A DNA stretch of 64,000 nucleotides. Source: Uranotaenia lowii. Lineage: Eukaryota > Arthropoda > Insecta > Diptera > Culicidae. Where the stretch lies: NCBI RefSeq assembly GCF_029784155.1, contig NW_026597189.1, forward strand, positions 1 to 64,000, in the 5' to 3' direction. Within the stretch, counting starts at the first letter, position 1. Each line of letters starts with the position of its first letter. The translations under genes and the position numbers were made by a program. Below are positions 33,233 to 44,310 of this stretch, piece after piece. The notes beneath the pieces were generated by a model. That model did not search any database. It had not been told where the DNA came from and worked only from the letters and a program-made list of their open reading frames with translations.

Positions 33233-34100
33233 AAGCGGGCCACAGACTTCACAACATTTGTACAAATGCGATGAAATTCGATGAAATTTTGTCGCTGTGA
33301 GTACGATTTGCATAGTGTATGGCACTGCTTGAATGAGCGCCCAAACGGTTGGAGTAAAATCGGTCGGGATCGAAATATTTTGTACAAAACATTCTCCCAG
33401 CCGGGGTGGAGATGGTTTTTTTTTGTTGCTGTTGCTGTTTTCGCCAGCAATCATTTCTAGCGTAACATTTAAAAAGGGCGAAACTAGCAGTTAGCTCGAA
33501 ACGAGAAAAACGCGTTTGAAAATTCGGAACACCTATTCAAATCCTATTTATAAAATCGACCACTTTTTGTTCAACAAAATCAAAAAATGTGCATTATATT
33601 CACTCATTGTTCGATGGTCACCAAGATCTTTAACTTTTTTCACGTAATTTCAGAGATTTTCGAGTTTCGCCCTATTATTGTTTTCGATTTCAGTTACGCC
33701 TGCAAGTTTCGCCCAATTGATCGGCCGTTTTTGTTTTGGTTTTGAAGTTACGCCCATTCATTCTACACGCAAAAACTAATTAGGCCGTTTTGTCACACAC
33801 GGTCAACTCAGTTACGCCTTTTGGCTCTACACGAATAGAAAAGTTCACTCCATTTTGAAAAGGCGTAACTTCACGTTCCAACGAAAATGCATCAACAGGA
33901 AGTTTCGCCCAATTGAATTTTATCAAGTTTTTGAAAGTTTAAAGTAATTTTAAGATGAAACCGCGTTTGATAGGTAAAGTGCAACCGCGTGCATCCGGAA
34001 TGACCGTTAACTCGATTTGTTTACATTTGGCTGTTTCGCCCTTTTGAAATGTTACGCTAGATTTGTGTTCGCGTGAAATATGTTTGTATAGTGTGTGGGC
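33233..34100. repeat. Dispersed repeat W, copy 1, interrupted by a 604-bp mini-element
   Basis: 33233-33456 and 34065-34085 match 53340-53575 (shared strings include ACAAATGCGATGAAATT, CGGTCGGGATCGAAATATTT and TGTTCGCGTGAAATAT). The interruption is the mini-element at 33457-34060. The second copy shows the empty site. Confidence 0.7.
33457..34060. mobile_element. Mini-element with iterated GGCGAAAC/GGCGTAAC words
   Basis: Inverted ends of 28 bp with one mismatch begin CTAGCGTAACATTT. Target duplication ATTT (33453-33456 and 34061-34064) is supported by the empty site in the other W copy. The inside repeats GTTTCGCCC or AGTTACGCC, on either strand, at least eight times. No coding capacity. 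Confidence 0.8.
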
Positions 34101-34231
34101 GAGGATAGATCAAACAATCGACGCGGAATCATCGAATTTGTACAGGCCAATTTGTGTAGTCTATAGTCCTATTTGCCGCTGGTAGTGTTCGTGATATTAT
34201 GCTGGTTGCTTCACCAACACTTTTCAGTTTT

Positions 34232-34314
34232 GGGACAATCAACCTCAAAAACGACCATGTGCGTCGACCGGCTGCCCGTTTTTTGTACCGAAAGTTTTTG
34301 AGGTTAATTGTCCC
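34232..34314. repeat. Hairpin with 21-bp arms
   Basis: GGGACAATCAACCTCAAAAA starts at 34232. Its reverse complement with one mismatch ends at 34314, with about 41 bases between. It lies about 0.9 kb upstream of PIGB. Function unknown. Confidence 0.65.
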
Positions 34315-35192
34315 GTCTCATCTGTACACGCTCAGCAAGTGTGCGTAAGAAATGTCAAAAACAACTCTATGGCCCGCTTTACAAATTAAATTGTCGTCAA
34401 AAAATAGTAGGGGAAAAAGTGGGGAACATAGATGAAGATTTCTCTAATGGGATTCTGGATTTGTGATTTTTTTCTTGTTGTGATGTTCAGCGAATTACAT
34501 CATCGGACATCAACCGTTTGCAAAGAAATAACGTGAATAAAAGGCTACGTCATCACTGTTCATTTTAAGTTTTTTCGGTTTTTTCTCAGGCGAGGGAATT
34601 TGAATGGAGCCCAACCACATAAAACGAAACTGTAAATATAATTTTTTTTCATACTCGGGATGAATAAGCCACTGAAGCTTAAAATCCCTTGAGAAAAAAA
34701 AAATTATACGTGATGATCCAATATGTTTACATATTTAAAATATATTACTTATAGAACTTTAAAAATTTAAATAAATTTTGAAAGCACGTATTATGTGAAT
34801 AATGCCTTTATTTTCGTTTAGTTAACCTCTTTCTCCGCTGTTCGTAATGAACTCACGCTATGATGAATACATGGGAAAAAATAACGAGTCTCTTTAGAAA
34901 AAAATAAACTAGTGTGAGTGACTCGGGATCTCGTTAGGTTTTTGATGCTTCCTTTTCTGTGCGGGGGCCGCGGTTCGGTATCTTCAGGATTTATGGAATA
35001 TTCGTGATTTTACAGTGTTTTGGTCCGAAAAAATAAGTGCTTTCCTTTAGCTTGGCAACTGTTAACACGATGTGCTAATTGTTTTCAAACGATTCATTTA
35101 TTAAGTAAGCCAACGTAGCTTGCAAAAATTAGGAAAGCACGCTAGCGGCTAGTGGATTTTTTTTTTCAGTGAACTCTACATCTCACGAGGAA
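34315..35192. other. Upstream region of PIGB
   Basis: No gene. It contains the presumed promoter and 5' untranslated region of PIGB, but I cannot point to a TATA box or initiator with confidence. TTTTTTTTTTCAG at 35158-35169 could be a splice acceptor of a 5' non-coding exon. Confidence 0.4.
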
Positions 35193-38100
35193 ATGATTCC
35201 GAATAAAGTGCTATCGTTCTTCATTGCGTTGCGGTTAGCTTCCGTTTACCTGGTTAGAACTTGGTACGTTCCGGACGAATATTGGCAAAGCCTGGAAGTT
35301 GCCCATCGGATCGCTTTTGGGTAGGTTATCTTTTGTAATCATAACGAAAGAGGGCAGCGGGTGAAGCGTTGGAATTTGAAGTTATGCTGAACTACGTGCG
35401 GTTTGTGTCTCTACTAAACATATGCATGTACTCAGAGAAAAGCGAATATTAATAAGCAAAATAATTTAACTTAATAATCAATTTAAATGTATACATTCCC
35501 ATAAATAAATAAAGTTGATATTTTAATTTTTGTTTATGGGTTTATGAGCGCCTGGCTGACCCGGAAAGGAAAAACAGAACGGTGGACAGAAGAGGAAAAT
35601 TTTGAATGAGAGTAGTTTAGCTTAGAAAAGGATAGCGGCAACAGAGCCCGAGGGTTCTGAAGCACCAGATTAGGGGAAGCGTTAAGATAGTGCTCGACGG
35701 ACTACACAGCAAGAAAAATTCGTGTAAATTTAGATCGAAAACGATGCACGAAAACGGAACATCGTTTTCGATGTAAAATTCTATCACGGTTTATTTTTTT
35801 CCAGGATGTAATTTTTGAGGCGTGTAAATTTGGATTGAAACCAATGCACGAGATCGGATCACTAAGGCCGTCGTGTAAAAATACACAGGGATGTAAATTT
35901 TTAAATTTATTATCGTAAATATTGATATTTTGGCTAAATATTCAGGTTTTTGCTTTTGTCTTTGAATGAATGCGCCCACATGTATTATTTTTAATTCACA
36001 TTTATTTACAAAACTGAAAATTAAAACACCATCACGGAAAGCGTCAAGCTGGAATTGTTGTTACATCCGATGATTCCCAGCACGCGGATGTTTTTACAGT
36101 TCAGCGTCATCAGTATCCTCGAATGGTTCCGGAACATCATGATCTTTCGGTCAGCACTTGGACACTTTAATTGATCTGACAAAAGTTTGTCCGGATAATA
36201 ACTGTCCGGATAAATATCAGCCTTTGCGAAAATATCTGACCTTGCTGTAATGGAGAAAAAAATAGTCAGTTTCAACCGCATTCTTCATTTCACGTATACT
36301 TACGACTTTAAAAGACTCTAGAAGTGCTGCTGTAGGTAGCTACGCCTTTGATCGACTCGTTTCCGAATAATTTTTCGACTTGTTTACTTTGTGCGCAAAC
36401 TAACGAAATATAAAAAGGCAGAAGTTAAATATTTGCATTCAATTTTAAATCAAACAGATCTAACTTTACACGGTTTGTGACATAAATTTCATTGACCGGT
36501 TGATTTTTACACGACGCAATGTAAAATTACATCAAAACGGTTTATTTCTATCTTATTTTTGAAAAAAGTCTAATATTACATCAAAAGGAGTTTAAAATTA
36601 CATCTTTTTGCAATTACACTCAAGAAAAAATAGATCACTCGTTTTTTAGATTCCGTGTACTTTTAGAAATTTTTTGCTGTGTAGGACGGTTGGTGGGCCC
36701 CATATGAACTTCGAGTTAACCCAACCTTCAATTCAACCGAGCAATAGTAGTATGGTATCAAATATGATATCATATGCTAACGCCTCGATATAATTGTCAG
36801 AAGGGTTCACTATCTTACCGTAGTTGAATTTTCCCTACCTGTCATCTACCTTACTCGTTTCCATAAATTTGGATTCTTCCTAGTTTGATTTAGAAATAAT
36901 CATAGATTTGCTAAGTAAAAAATATATTCAAGTGATTGATTCTACGCGACTACATGGTTATTCGATAACTCAATTGGGATATCATAAAAACAGAATCTAG
37001 AAAAGGTGTCTCTTAAACTTATCAACAATGAACTATAAGCTTAAATAGCAATAGATTTATTAATATCATCAACTTATCAACGGAACAGGAAAATAACAGT
37101 GCTGTTCTTTAAAACCTTATCACTAATTGTGGTCAACTTCTCAAACAAACTTTAATACTCAATCTACACGATAGAGGTTCAATTCAAATAAACCGTGTGC
37201 CTGTTTTTAAATGCCCGAAAACAATGATCTGAACTATCTACTCATACTTGCTTATCGAAATCATATTTTCTATTTTAAACTTCGATTTATGAATTTCAAT
37301 CCTAACCGAAAAATGTATAAATCTACCAAAAGTAAATAAATAAATAAAAACAAATGTCGAAAGTGTATTACAAACTGAAATATCATATTTGTCAAAACAG
37401 CTTTACCGTCCAATGAGCCCCTACACACAAAATTTTCGAGCCTCCACTTAGCAAAAATACTGCGTTACTTTCGATTAGCAATAAGGGTTGTTTTACTAAC
37501 GCGATAGCAAAATGCTTATTTTGCTTGAATTTAGTAAAAAAGTCAACTAGCTAGCCGCTTTGTTCGGATAGCAGCCGCCGGCTACGAGAGAAAGAAAAAT
37601 AAATCAACGTGAATCAGTACGATTGGCGGAACCTGTGGAGGCGGGGCTGATAAGTCAGTGACGAAATGGTAGCCAGACTAACACCGGAAGCGTACAGGTA
37701 AAGAACCGGTCATGACACGAACAGATTGAATTGAAGATCGATTTTTGAAGCAGGAAATTCTGTTTTTTTCTAGGAACTTACCAATGAATGAACTGTAATG
37801 CGGTTACGGAATCGGGTTCACTGCTAGTGGTGCCAAGGTGTGATGGCCAAGTGGCCGACGGAAGGTGGATAAAACATCGGAAGCGAATAGGTAGGATTCG
37901 ATTCGACCATGAGAAAATCCGGCTTTTAATATGCGAAATTATTTGTTTTCGCCAGGTTGTTCCTGCCGGCCATCATTGCAGGATGATCGACAAAAAGGAA
38001 CCATTTTCACCCGGGTGAAAGACCAATTCTAAAGATCAAGTGGACAAATTAGTTAGTTAGTTAAGTGACTTGCATTTTTTTTAAATAAATGAAGTGAAAT

Positions 38101-40538
38101 AATCTGTGTTGACTTTTTCATATTCCCTCCAGAATTTCCATAGAAAAAATAAAAAAAAATCAATATTCCTAATCCCCCGCGATCTTTTCCGCCGGTTTTT
38201 GCTAAAATTTCGGTAAAACATTCCGGCGGCTAACTTTTTCTCTCTTTTGCTAAAATTGTAGTAGAAAAAAATTGCTAAATCGTTTGCTAAATTTCTAGCT
38301 GGTCAAATTTGAGCAAAATTTTGCTAAATTCCGGCCTCGAAAGTTTTGTGTGTAGTTCTTGTAAAATGCTTGATTTAAGAATAAGCCAACGAAATTCATA
38401 AACCGCAAATGCACACTTTCTAGAGCATTGGGGAGGCGAATACCATTACCTATACCTAACCTAGCAATACTTGAAACATCCTAATTCTATGAAACTAAAC
38501 TAGCTAACTACCTTACCAAACAGATTATGCCCTATTGAAAAGTATCACTTTATGTCGGTAAAATGTGATATTTTCACTACAAAATTTTCCCATTGTTCAA
38601 CGGAAGGGAGGGCAAGTGTTTCAACTCCCATTCATCTTATCAGCATGGATCATGAAAAATTGGGACACCATTGAGCCTACCGCTAATTTGATTTAAATAA
38701 AGGTGTCCAGCACGCCTTCTAATTTGAGTCATATTATGATCCATGCTTGACAAGATGTGTGCAACGACCCTCTCAGGACAATGATAGTAAACCATCATTA
38801 TCACAAGCATGCACACCGCCGCCGTGACCCATGGGAACCCAGGGTACGGAAATAAAGTTGATATTTTAATTTAAAATTAAACTATTTATTATTTCACTAT
38901 CTCTTAAGAAAGAATCGAATAAATTACAATACCAGAGATATGCACGTTCTTATGAGATCTTGAATAACAATAGATTTATCATATCCAATACGTTGAAGAT
39001 GACCCCATATTCTATTCTTATCTTGTTTTTTTTTCTTTTCCTTTTCAGATATGGTCATTTAACCTGGGAATGGACGCAAGGCATCCGCAGTTATCTTTAT
39101 CCTTCGTTGATTGCTGGCTTATACAAGTTGCTTGCCTTAGTTCAGTATGATCAAGTGGAACTGCTTGTATTGCTACCACGCATATTGCAAGCCCTGATTT
39201 CTGCATACTCTGACTACCGATTTTATCAATGGTCCAACAAAAGCAAATGGTCTATTTTTGTTCTGGCATCATCATGGTTCTGGTTCTATACAGCATCGAG
39301 AACGTTGGCCAACACTTTGGAAACTTCATTGACTGTTATAGCGCTGAGTCAATTTCCTTGGGAATCTTCCGAATGCACAAAATTTTTATGGCCAGTTATG
39401 CTTTCAATTTTCATCAGACCAACGTCAGTCATTCCTTGGATTCCTCTATGTTTTTATCATTTAAAAAAATCAGCCCACCCAGTATGGGAATTGTTATTGA
39501 AGCGCTATTTGCCAATAGGAATTGCCATCGGCATCCTTTCAATAGCTGTCGATACTTTCCATCACGGTAGTCTTCTTACTTCACCGTATGAATTCCTGCG
39601 CTACAATGTTTTCAAGGGAATCGGAAGTTTCTACGGCGAACATCCGTGGTACTGGTATTTCAATGTTGGGCTACCAACGATTCTTGGTATTGGAACACTG
39701 CCATTTTTGCTGTCTACCGTTGAAACTCTGCGAAACCGTAATGTGTTCAAAGAGAAGTTTATTTTATTAACCGCCATTCTTTTCACTGTCATCGTATATT
39801 CTGCCCTGCCGCATAAAGAATTTAGATTTTTGCTTCAAATTCTTCCAATTTGTTTGTACTTATCAGCCGATTATCTGTCACGATGGAGTAGAAAAGCATC
39901 GGGGTAAGATGAATAATATACCTCAGACAAATGAGCTTTCAAATACATTTCATCATATTTCCAGGAAACTCGTTTGGCTAGCAGCTATTGTTCTTTTGAC
40001 ACTGAATGTCATACCAGCAGGATACCTGAGCCATACTCATCAACGCGGTACAATCGACGTTATGTCATCGCTGCAAACAATAGCAAAGGAATATCGTGAC
40101 GAGTACAATCAACCGGCAAAATTAATTTTCCTCATGCCATGCCATTCAACGCCGTTTCACAGCCACGTGCATCAGAATATCACAATGCGCTTCCTACACT
40201 GTGAGCCTAATCTTACCAATGATGAAAATTATCTAGACGAAGCTGCAACTTTCTACAAAGATCCAATGGGTTGGATTCGTAAAAACCTCCCGGTTCATCC
40301 AAGAAGTGCCTTACCGTCCCACGTTATTGCTTTCGACAGTCTTGAACCGAAAATTAAGGATTTTCTCTCCATATACGAGAAAAAGGAAACGTTCTTCCAC
40401 TCAGACTACACTACCGATAGAATTGGTAGCAACGTAGTGATCTACGAACGTTTTGATCCCAGCCGTGTGACCACAACTCAAGAACCAACTCCTCAGGATA
40501 ACGAAGAAATCCAACCGAATGACGAAGGCGAACCTTGA
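35193..40538 (+). CDS. PIGB: GPI mannosyltransferase 3 (PIG-B)
   Basis: Exons 35193-35320, 39049-39903 and 39965-40538 join in frame to 1557 nt (518 aa). The enzyme adds the third mannose from dolichol-phosphate-mannose to the GPI anchor core in the ER membrane. Seen: an N-terminal TWYVPDEYWQSLEVAH luminal motif with the acidic residues typical of GT22 mannosyltransferases, TWEWTQGIRSYLYP, many hydrophobic spans, and the family box HKEFRF near residue 320. Length is slightly below the human protein (about 554 aa). Splice sites are GG|GTAGGT to TTTTCAG and GG|GTAAGA to TTCCAG. The ATG follows CACGAGGAA, and the first 42 codons are all conserved-looking, so this start is preferred. AATAAA at 40622. 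Intron 1 (3.7 kb) is largely repeats. Ends facing NANS. Confidence 0.93.
35705..36681 (-). mobile_element. Mini-element P, copy 1 (intron-bearing), in PIGB intron 1
   Basis: Ends CACAGCAAGAAAAATT and AAATTTTTTGCTGTG are flanked by TA (35703-35704 and 36682-36683). It is a relative of 60697-61262. GTGTAAATT-type words are repeated inside. The minus strand has donor GTAAGTATACG from 36303 and acceptor TCCATTACAG to 36245, a 59-nt intron. The exon after it encodes acidic DVPEPFEDTDDAEL in one frame, similar in the other copy. No transposase is seen. Confidence 0.65.
36684..37421. other. Intron DNA without recognised element
   Basis: AT-rich, within PIGB intron 1. No coding signal or clear repeat. 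Confidence 0.4.
37424..38352 (+). mobile_element. TTAGCAAA-rich mini-element, copy 2 (intron-bearing)
   Basis: Same family as 8168-9016: ends CACACAAAATTTTCGAG and GAAAGTTTTGTGTG with TA on each side. ATG is at 37666, exon 1 is 37666-37697 (32 nt, same length as copy 1), and the intron is 37698-37773 (GTAAAG to TTTTTTTCTAG). A second candidate intron, 37891-37955 (GTAGGA to TTTTCGCCAG), follows a similar exon end (GGAAGCG..AG) and may be an internal duplication. Spliced frames are very short. Confidence 0.75.
38355..38849. other. Intron DNA, no gene
   Basis: 38580-38845 is more GC-rich (GCCGCCGTGACCCATGGGAACCC) and ends at the second 23-bp direct repeat. Possibly the terminus of a retroelement in reverse orientation, not identified. 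Confidence 0.35.
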
Positions 40539-41134
40539 AGCTAATTATCGCTTCCGTGTGTTTCTTCTTTGCTTTTTCTTTAGTAAGTAATGATCCTCCG
40601 CAGGAAACTGTTTTAAGTTTTAATAAAGCAGGTTAGTTTGGTGTTTTCTTTTACAACTCGGTAGCAATAACTAACAGTGACGAAAAGGTTTGCAATTGAA
40701 ATCAATATATAAATGTTTATTTTTTACATTATAGATTAAAAACTAAGCTTACATCTCCGTTCTTAAAAAATTCATTAAACCGTACCCTAGTGACTGCCAA
40801 CCGATCAGGATGAATTGTAGTGTTTGTTTTTTTTTCTGGCTATTCAAAAATAGTAATTATTACTAAGGTTGTGGAGTAAATCCTGATTTTCAATGACAAC
40901 GTTTACCATTTTTTCGAATAAAGTGTTCATATTTGAAAATCTGCGAATTATATTTTCCGAAATCCCATATTTTTTGGTTGTATCGTATCACTTTTTGGAA
41001 ACATGACTTTTTGAAATTAATATTTTCGTTATATTCAATGATAATAAAATTTTATTATTTTTCGATTTGTTAATCCTATTACAAACATGTGAGTGTTTTC
41101 GCATAAGAACGTTGAGATTCTACGGAACCAAAGT
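40539..41134. other. Convergent 3' region of PIGB and NANS
   Basis: Holds AATAAA for PIGB (40622-40627) and, on the minus strand, AATAAA for NANS (41056-41051). No other gene. Confidence 0.6.
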
Positions 41135-42325
41135 CTATTTTACAAAATCTTCCTCCAATACGGGTTCGTCAGCGTAACAACATCGAGCTGCGGTTTGTCC
41201 AATCATCTGGTCATGTTTTGTAGGCGATAGTCCACGTGGTTCACTTACTTTAACAGTTAAGTCACCAATCTTAATCACCTGTCCGACCTCAATATATTTA
41301 GCAAAAACTAGGGATTTGCCCAATTTTGCATGACATGGAATTTCGGACGGTAATAGTTTACGGTCTTGCTGAGTGAGCGGTTTCAGACATTCGATGAGAT
41401 CGTTTTGGCAAAATTCGCCAGGTTGCAGAATACTCTTTAATCCTCTTTCAACGTCTGCCACGCTGGTAACTATCGGCAGGTTTTCGGCAATGCGAATGTA
41501 TTGAATTAGTTTTTGAAATTTTTCTGGATTCAAAGAGCATTTGTGATCTGTTCCTTTCCAACTGTTATCTAAGGTAAAATGTCTTTCGACAATGCGTGCT
41601 CCAAGGAGAACACTGGCTACGGAAGTTTGCAATCCGAGTTCGTGACCGGAATATCCTATTACAAAATCTTGGAATTCGTTTCTGTAGATTTGAATGAGAT
41701 TCAACAAGGCCTCGCCGGGTGGTGTTGGATAAGACGAAACGCAATGCAGTATGGCTGCAGACTTTTTGTAGAAAATAGAATGAATCAATTTAACTTGAGC
41801 CCAGCTTTGCATTCCTGTCGATATTATGACGGGTGTATCCAATGCTGCTACCGCTTTGAGGAATTGTACGTTGTCAGCATCCCCGGACCCAATTTTGATG
41901 AATGGTAGGTTCAGCTGGGTAAGTTGTTTCAATGATACCGGATCCATTGCAGAAGCACTAAACAGAATTCCGATTTCAGCACAAAATTTTAGTAATTCCT
42001 CATAATCATCAACTGAAAATTCAAGAAATGATTTATGCTCTCCATATGTTGATCCCCATGAATTGGCATTTTCGTATGGTCGTTCTAAGGCTTGTCGAGT
42101 GAATTTTTCTGTTAAACAGGACTTTTGAAACTTAACACAGTCCGCACCGATTTCCTACAAGCGTTCATGAGAGTTACTTCAAAGTTATTTCATCATGTTG
42201 GTAATTACCTTTGCTTTCAAAATCATTTGTTTAGCAATTTGTAACGATCCTTGATGATTCTGGCCAATTTCGGCCACCACGAAAACAGGATATTCATCCC
42301 CTATTATTCTGTTAGCAATTCTCAT
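41135..42325 (-). CDS. NANS: N-acetylneuraminate (sialic acid) 9-phosphate synthase, with exon-1 frameshift
   Basis: Exon 1 is 42325-42210 and exon 2 is 42154-41135; the intron is GTAATT to TTGTAG. The enzyme condenses ManNAc (or its phosphate) with phosphoenolpyruvate to make sialic acid. Seen: VVAEIGQNHQG, KFQKS, RPYENANSWGSTYGEHKS, GSGDADN, STGMQS and GYSGHELG of the NeuB TIM barrel, and a C-terminal SAF (antifreeze-like) domain (DLTVKVSEPRG). Expected length is about 378 aa. Exon 1 is 116 nt where 117 is needed: near 42240 one base is missing (AATTGTAA on the plus strand where AATTTGTAA would keep frame), just after NHQGSL. This is either an assembly/homopolymer error or a real lesion. 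Exon 2 is fully open. Neighbour PIGB converges on it. Confidence 0.88.
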
Positions 42326-42751
42326 TATTATTTGATCAATTTGAAGTCGAACCTTGCTGTAAAAGAAGCAGCGAGCAGCGAATCGCGTTCTTGTGCCAAC
42401 TAATTGGCTGAATGATTTCTAACACACATACCTACTACCGACTAAATTGGTAGAAGTATAAATACCATAAATACAGCCTTCTGTACATTTTTGCTCATAT
42501 ATCAATTTGAACAAGGCTGTGCATAGAGGTTAACAGATAACAGTATTTGGATGAACTCAAACAATGACAATGTCTCAGCCGTTTCCTAGCGAGACAAGCA
42601 AATAGTATAATAAGAAAAATACGATGACAAACGGTGATGATCATAATTAAAGAAGTCTTATATTCGAGAATGAAACTTCTCCTAAGTCTAAAATGTTAAT
42701 TTTCCATAACAATAGTCGTTGAGTAAAATCACGTTGGGACCCGACATCATA
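42326..42751. other. Spacer between NANS and DYNLT2B
   Basis: 426 bp holding the NANS promoter side and the DYNLT2B 3' end (both minus strand). No gene or clear motif. A TTTTACAG-type acceptor just upstream of the NANS ATG (near 42362) could mean a 5' non-coding exon. Confidence 0.4.
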
Positions 42752-43252
42752 TTAATAAAGATACAGCCCAAATACTGTGACAATGCAGAAGATAGTGGCA
42801 CTTTTGAACTCTGCAGAGGTTTGGTTATCACATTCAGCATCCCAGCGACATCGTGCGATGTACTTACAGCCAGCTCCCAGTTGCTGTCCTAGAACCACCT
42901 GCACCACATGTTTGTATCGTTTCATTTCCAGGTCTTTCACTTTCAGGCTTATCTCATCGGCTAACGTTTTGGTCCAGCGTGCAGCATCGACCGCTGTGTA
43001 TTTTTTACCTGTAAAAAAGTAGTCTATGTTTTCGATCTAAATTAAAAAAAAAAATCCCGACTACTCACCGCTCAAGGTATCATTGAGTACGGTATTAATT
43101 ATCTGCTTGATTCGTTCCGACTTAAACGTTTGATCCAACGTAGGTCGCATCTGGTATGTGCTAGGCGCTGCCGATTCATTTTCCGCAGCCACAATCGGAT
43201 CTGGATCCGGACAGGGTCGGTCTACTTGAAGTAATTGCTCCTGCTGCATCAT
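42752..43252 (-). CDS. DYNLT2B: Tctex1-type dynein light chain (DYNLT2B / TCTEX1D2-like)
   Basis: Exons 43252-43069 and 43008-42752 (intron GTGAGT to TTTTTTACAG, 60 nt) give 146 aa. Light chains of this type bind dynein intermediate chains, and TCTEX1D2 is part of dynein-2 of intraflagellar transport. Residues 1-35 are a variable, acidic head. The Tctex domain follows: PTLDQTFKSERIKQIINTVL, KDLEMKRYKHVVQVVLGQQ, CRWDAECDNQTSAEFKSATI and the closing VFGLYLY. Length is normal. The start has two adjacent ATGs at 43252. It points away from IntS10 across about 1 kb. Assignment to the DYNLT2B subgroup rather than another Tctex member is likely but not certain. Confidence 0.85.
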
Positions 43253-44310
43253 TTTTAAACTTTCTGTATTCTAAATTTTATCTTTAAATAATAGTCTGCT
43301 GAACATGCAAGAAATCTTTTTCTAGCGCTTTCTGTTTGTTTTTCACGGTAACCAGGACAATTTGAACAGATTTTTAAAAGGTCTTAAGTGTTTGTTTTTT
43401 TTTCCTTTTTTCTCATCAGGGATTTTAAACCAAGTTCGTTTATTCATCCCGAAGTGTTTCATGTGTTTTTCGTAGATATTTCAATCCATTTTGTATTTCT
43501 CCTTGATATTATCTTTTTCGTATCTTTATCTTTGGGTTTTTAAATGCTCGGAATTAAAGTTGGTGTAGAAGATTCGATTTTTTGAGTAAGCCAACTTTTT
43601 CTCTTCGTCCGGGGGCAAGGATTTGGCGGAGTGATGTTGAGAGGGAACATGAGGATCTGTGGGTGTGGTATAAGGAACAGTTGGTGAGGATATGCTTGAT
43701 CGTGATCTGCACGTTGCGTGATGGGCATGTGGGTGGATCATCTCCCGTACGAATAAAAGGGAACGTTACGAATTTGGAAATCCAGCTTTATTGTTACCAC
43801 GATCCGGAAGTAACAATTTTACACCAGAATCCCATTCGGTTGAAAAATAACCATATTCGAACTTCTCCCCTAGAATAGCCATTTATGCCTTCCCGCATAC
43901 TAAAAAACCGTATTTTCAACAGTCGCTACGATACTTCTACGGTTTCAGAAATAGTGATTGTATCTGTAAACGTAGCTGTTCTTCTAAACTTTACTTCGCC
44001 AACGATAACAAACGAAATTCTCATTCAAAGAATTCTCATGGAAAACTCATAAAATGGCATTTCCTGGGAAAAGGTCAAAAATTGTTATTTTTGAATCATA
44101 AATGGTTTAAAAATTTCTAGCGTGTAAATCCTCATTTTTTTTGTAAATTTAACCAAAAGTTCGTTAAACTTTATTTGAAGTGTATTTAATGGACGGAAAT
44201 TTGTTGACTTGTTTACGGTGCTCCGGTATTTTTCTATACTTCCATGTAACAGCTCGCTAATTTAAATAACAGCAAAGGTGTCGAGAATTATTGAAATTCG
44301 AGCGCAAGTG
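43253..44310. other. Divergent intergenic region with an inverted dispersed repeat
   Basis: Separates DYNLT2B and IntS10. 44031-44128 is an inverted copy of the repeat at ~100-215 (TTCTCATGGAAAACTCATAA to TTTCTAGCGTGTA). Frames around 43526-43878 are not supported as genes. Promoters of both genes must lie here. Confidence 0.55.

Larger units (their letters stand above)
35507..38872. repeat. 23-bp direct repeats bracketing 3.3 kb in PIGB intron 1
   Basis: AAATAAAGTTGATATTTTAA plus three more bases occurs at 35507-35529 and again at 38850-38872. Such a pair suggests that 35530-38849 is one inserted block with a long target duplication, or the outcome of a repair event. The block contains two mini-elements. 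Confidence 0.5.

Noticed and set aside
44278..44310. GTG at 44278 as the IntS10 start
   Set aside because: ATG 44311 is followed at once by the conserved N-terminal text and is the first ATG.
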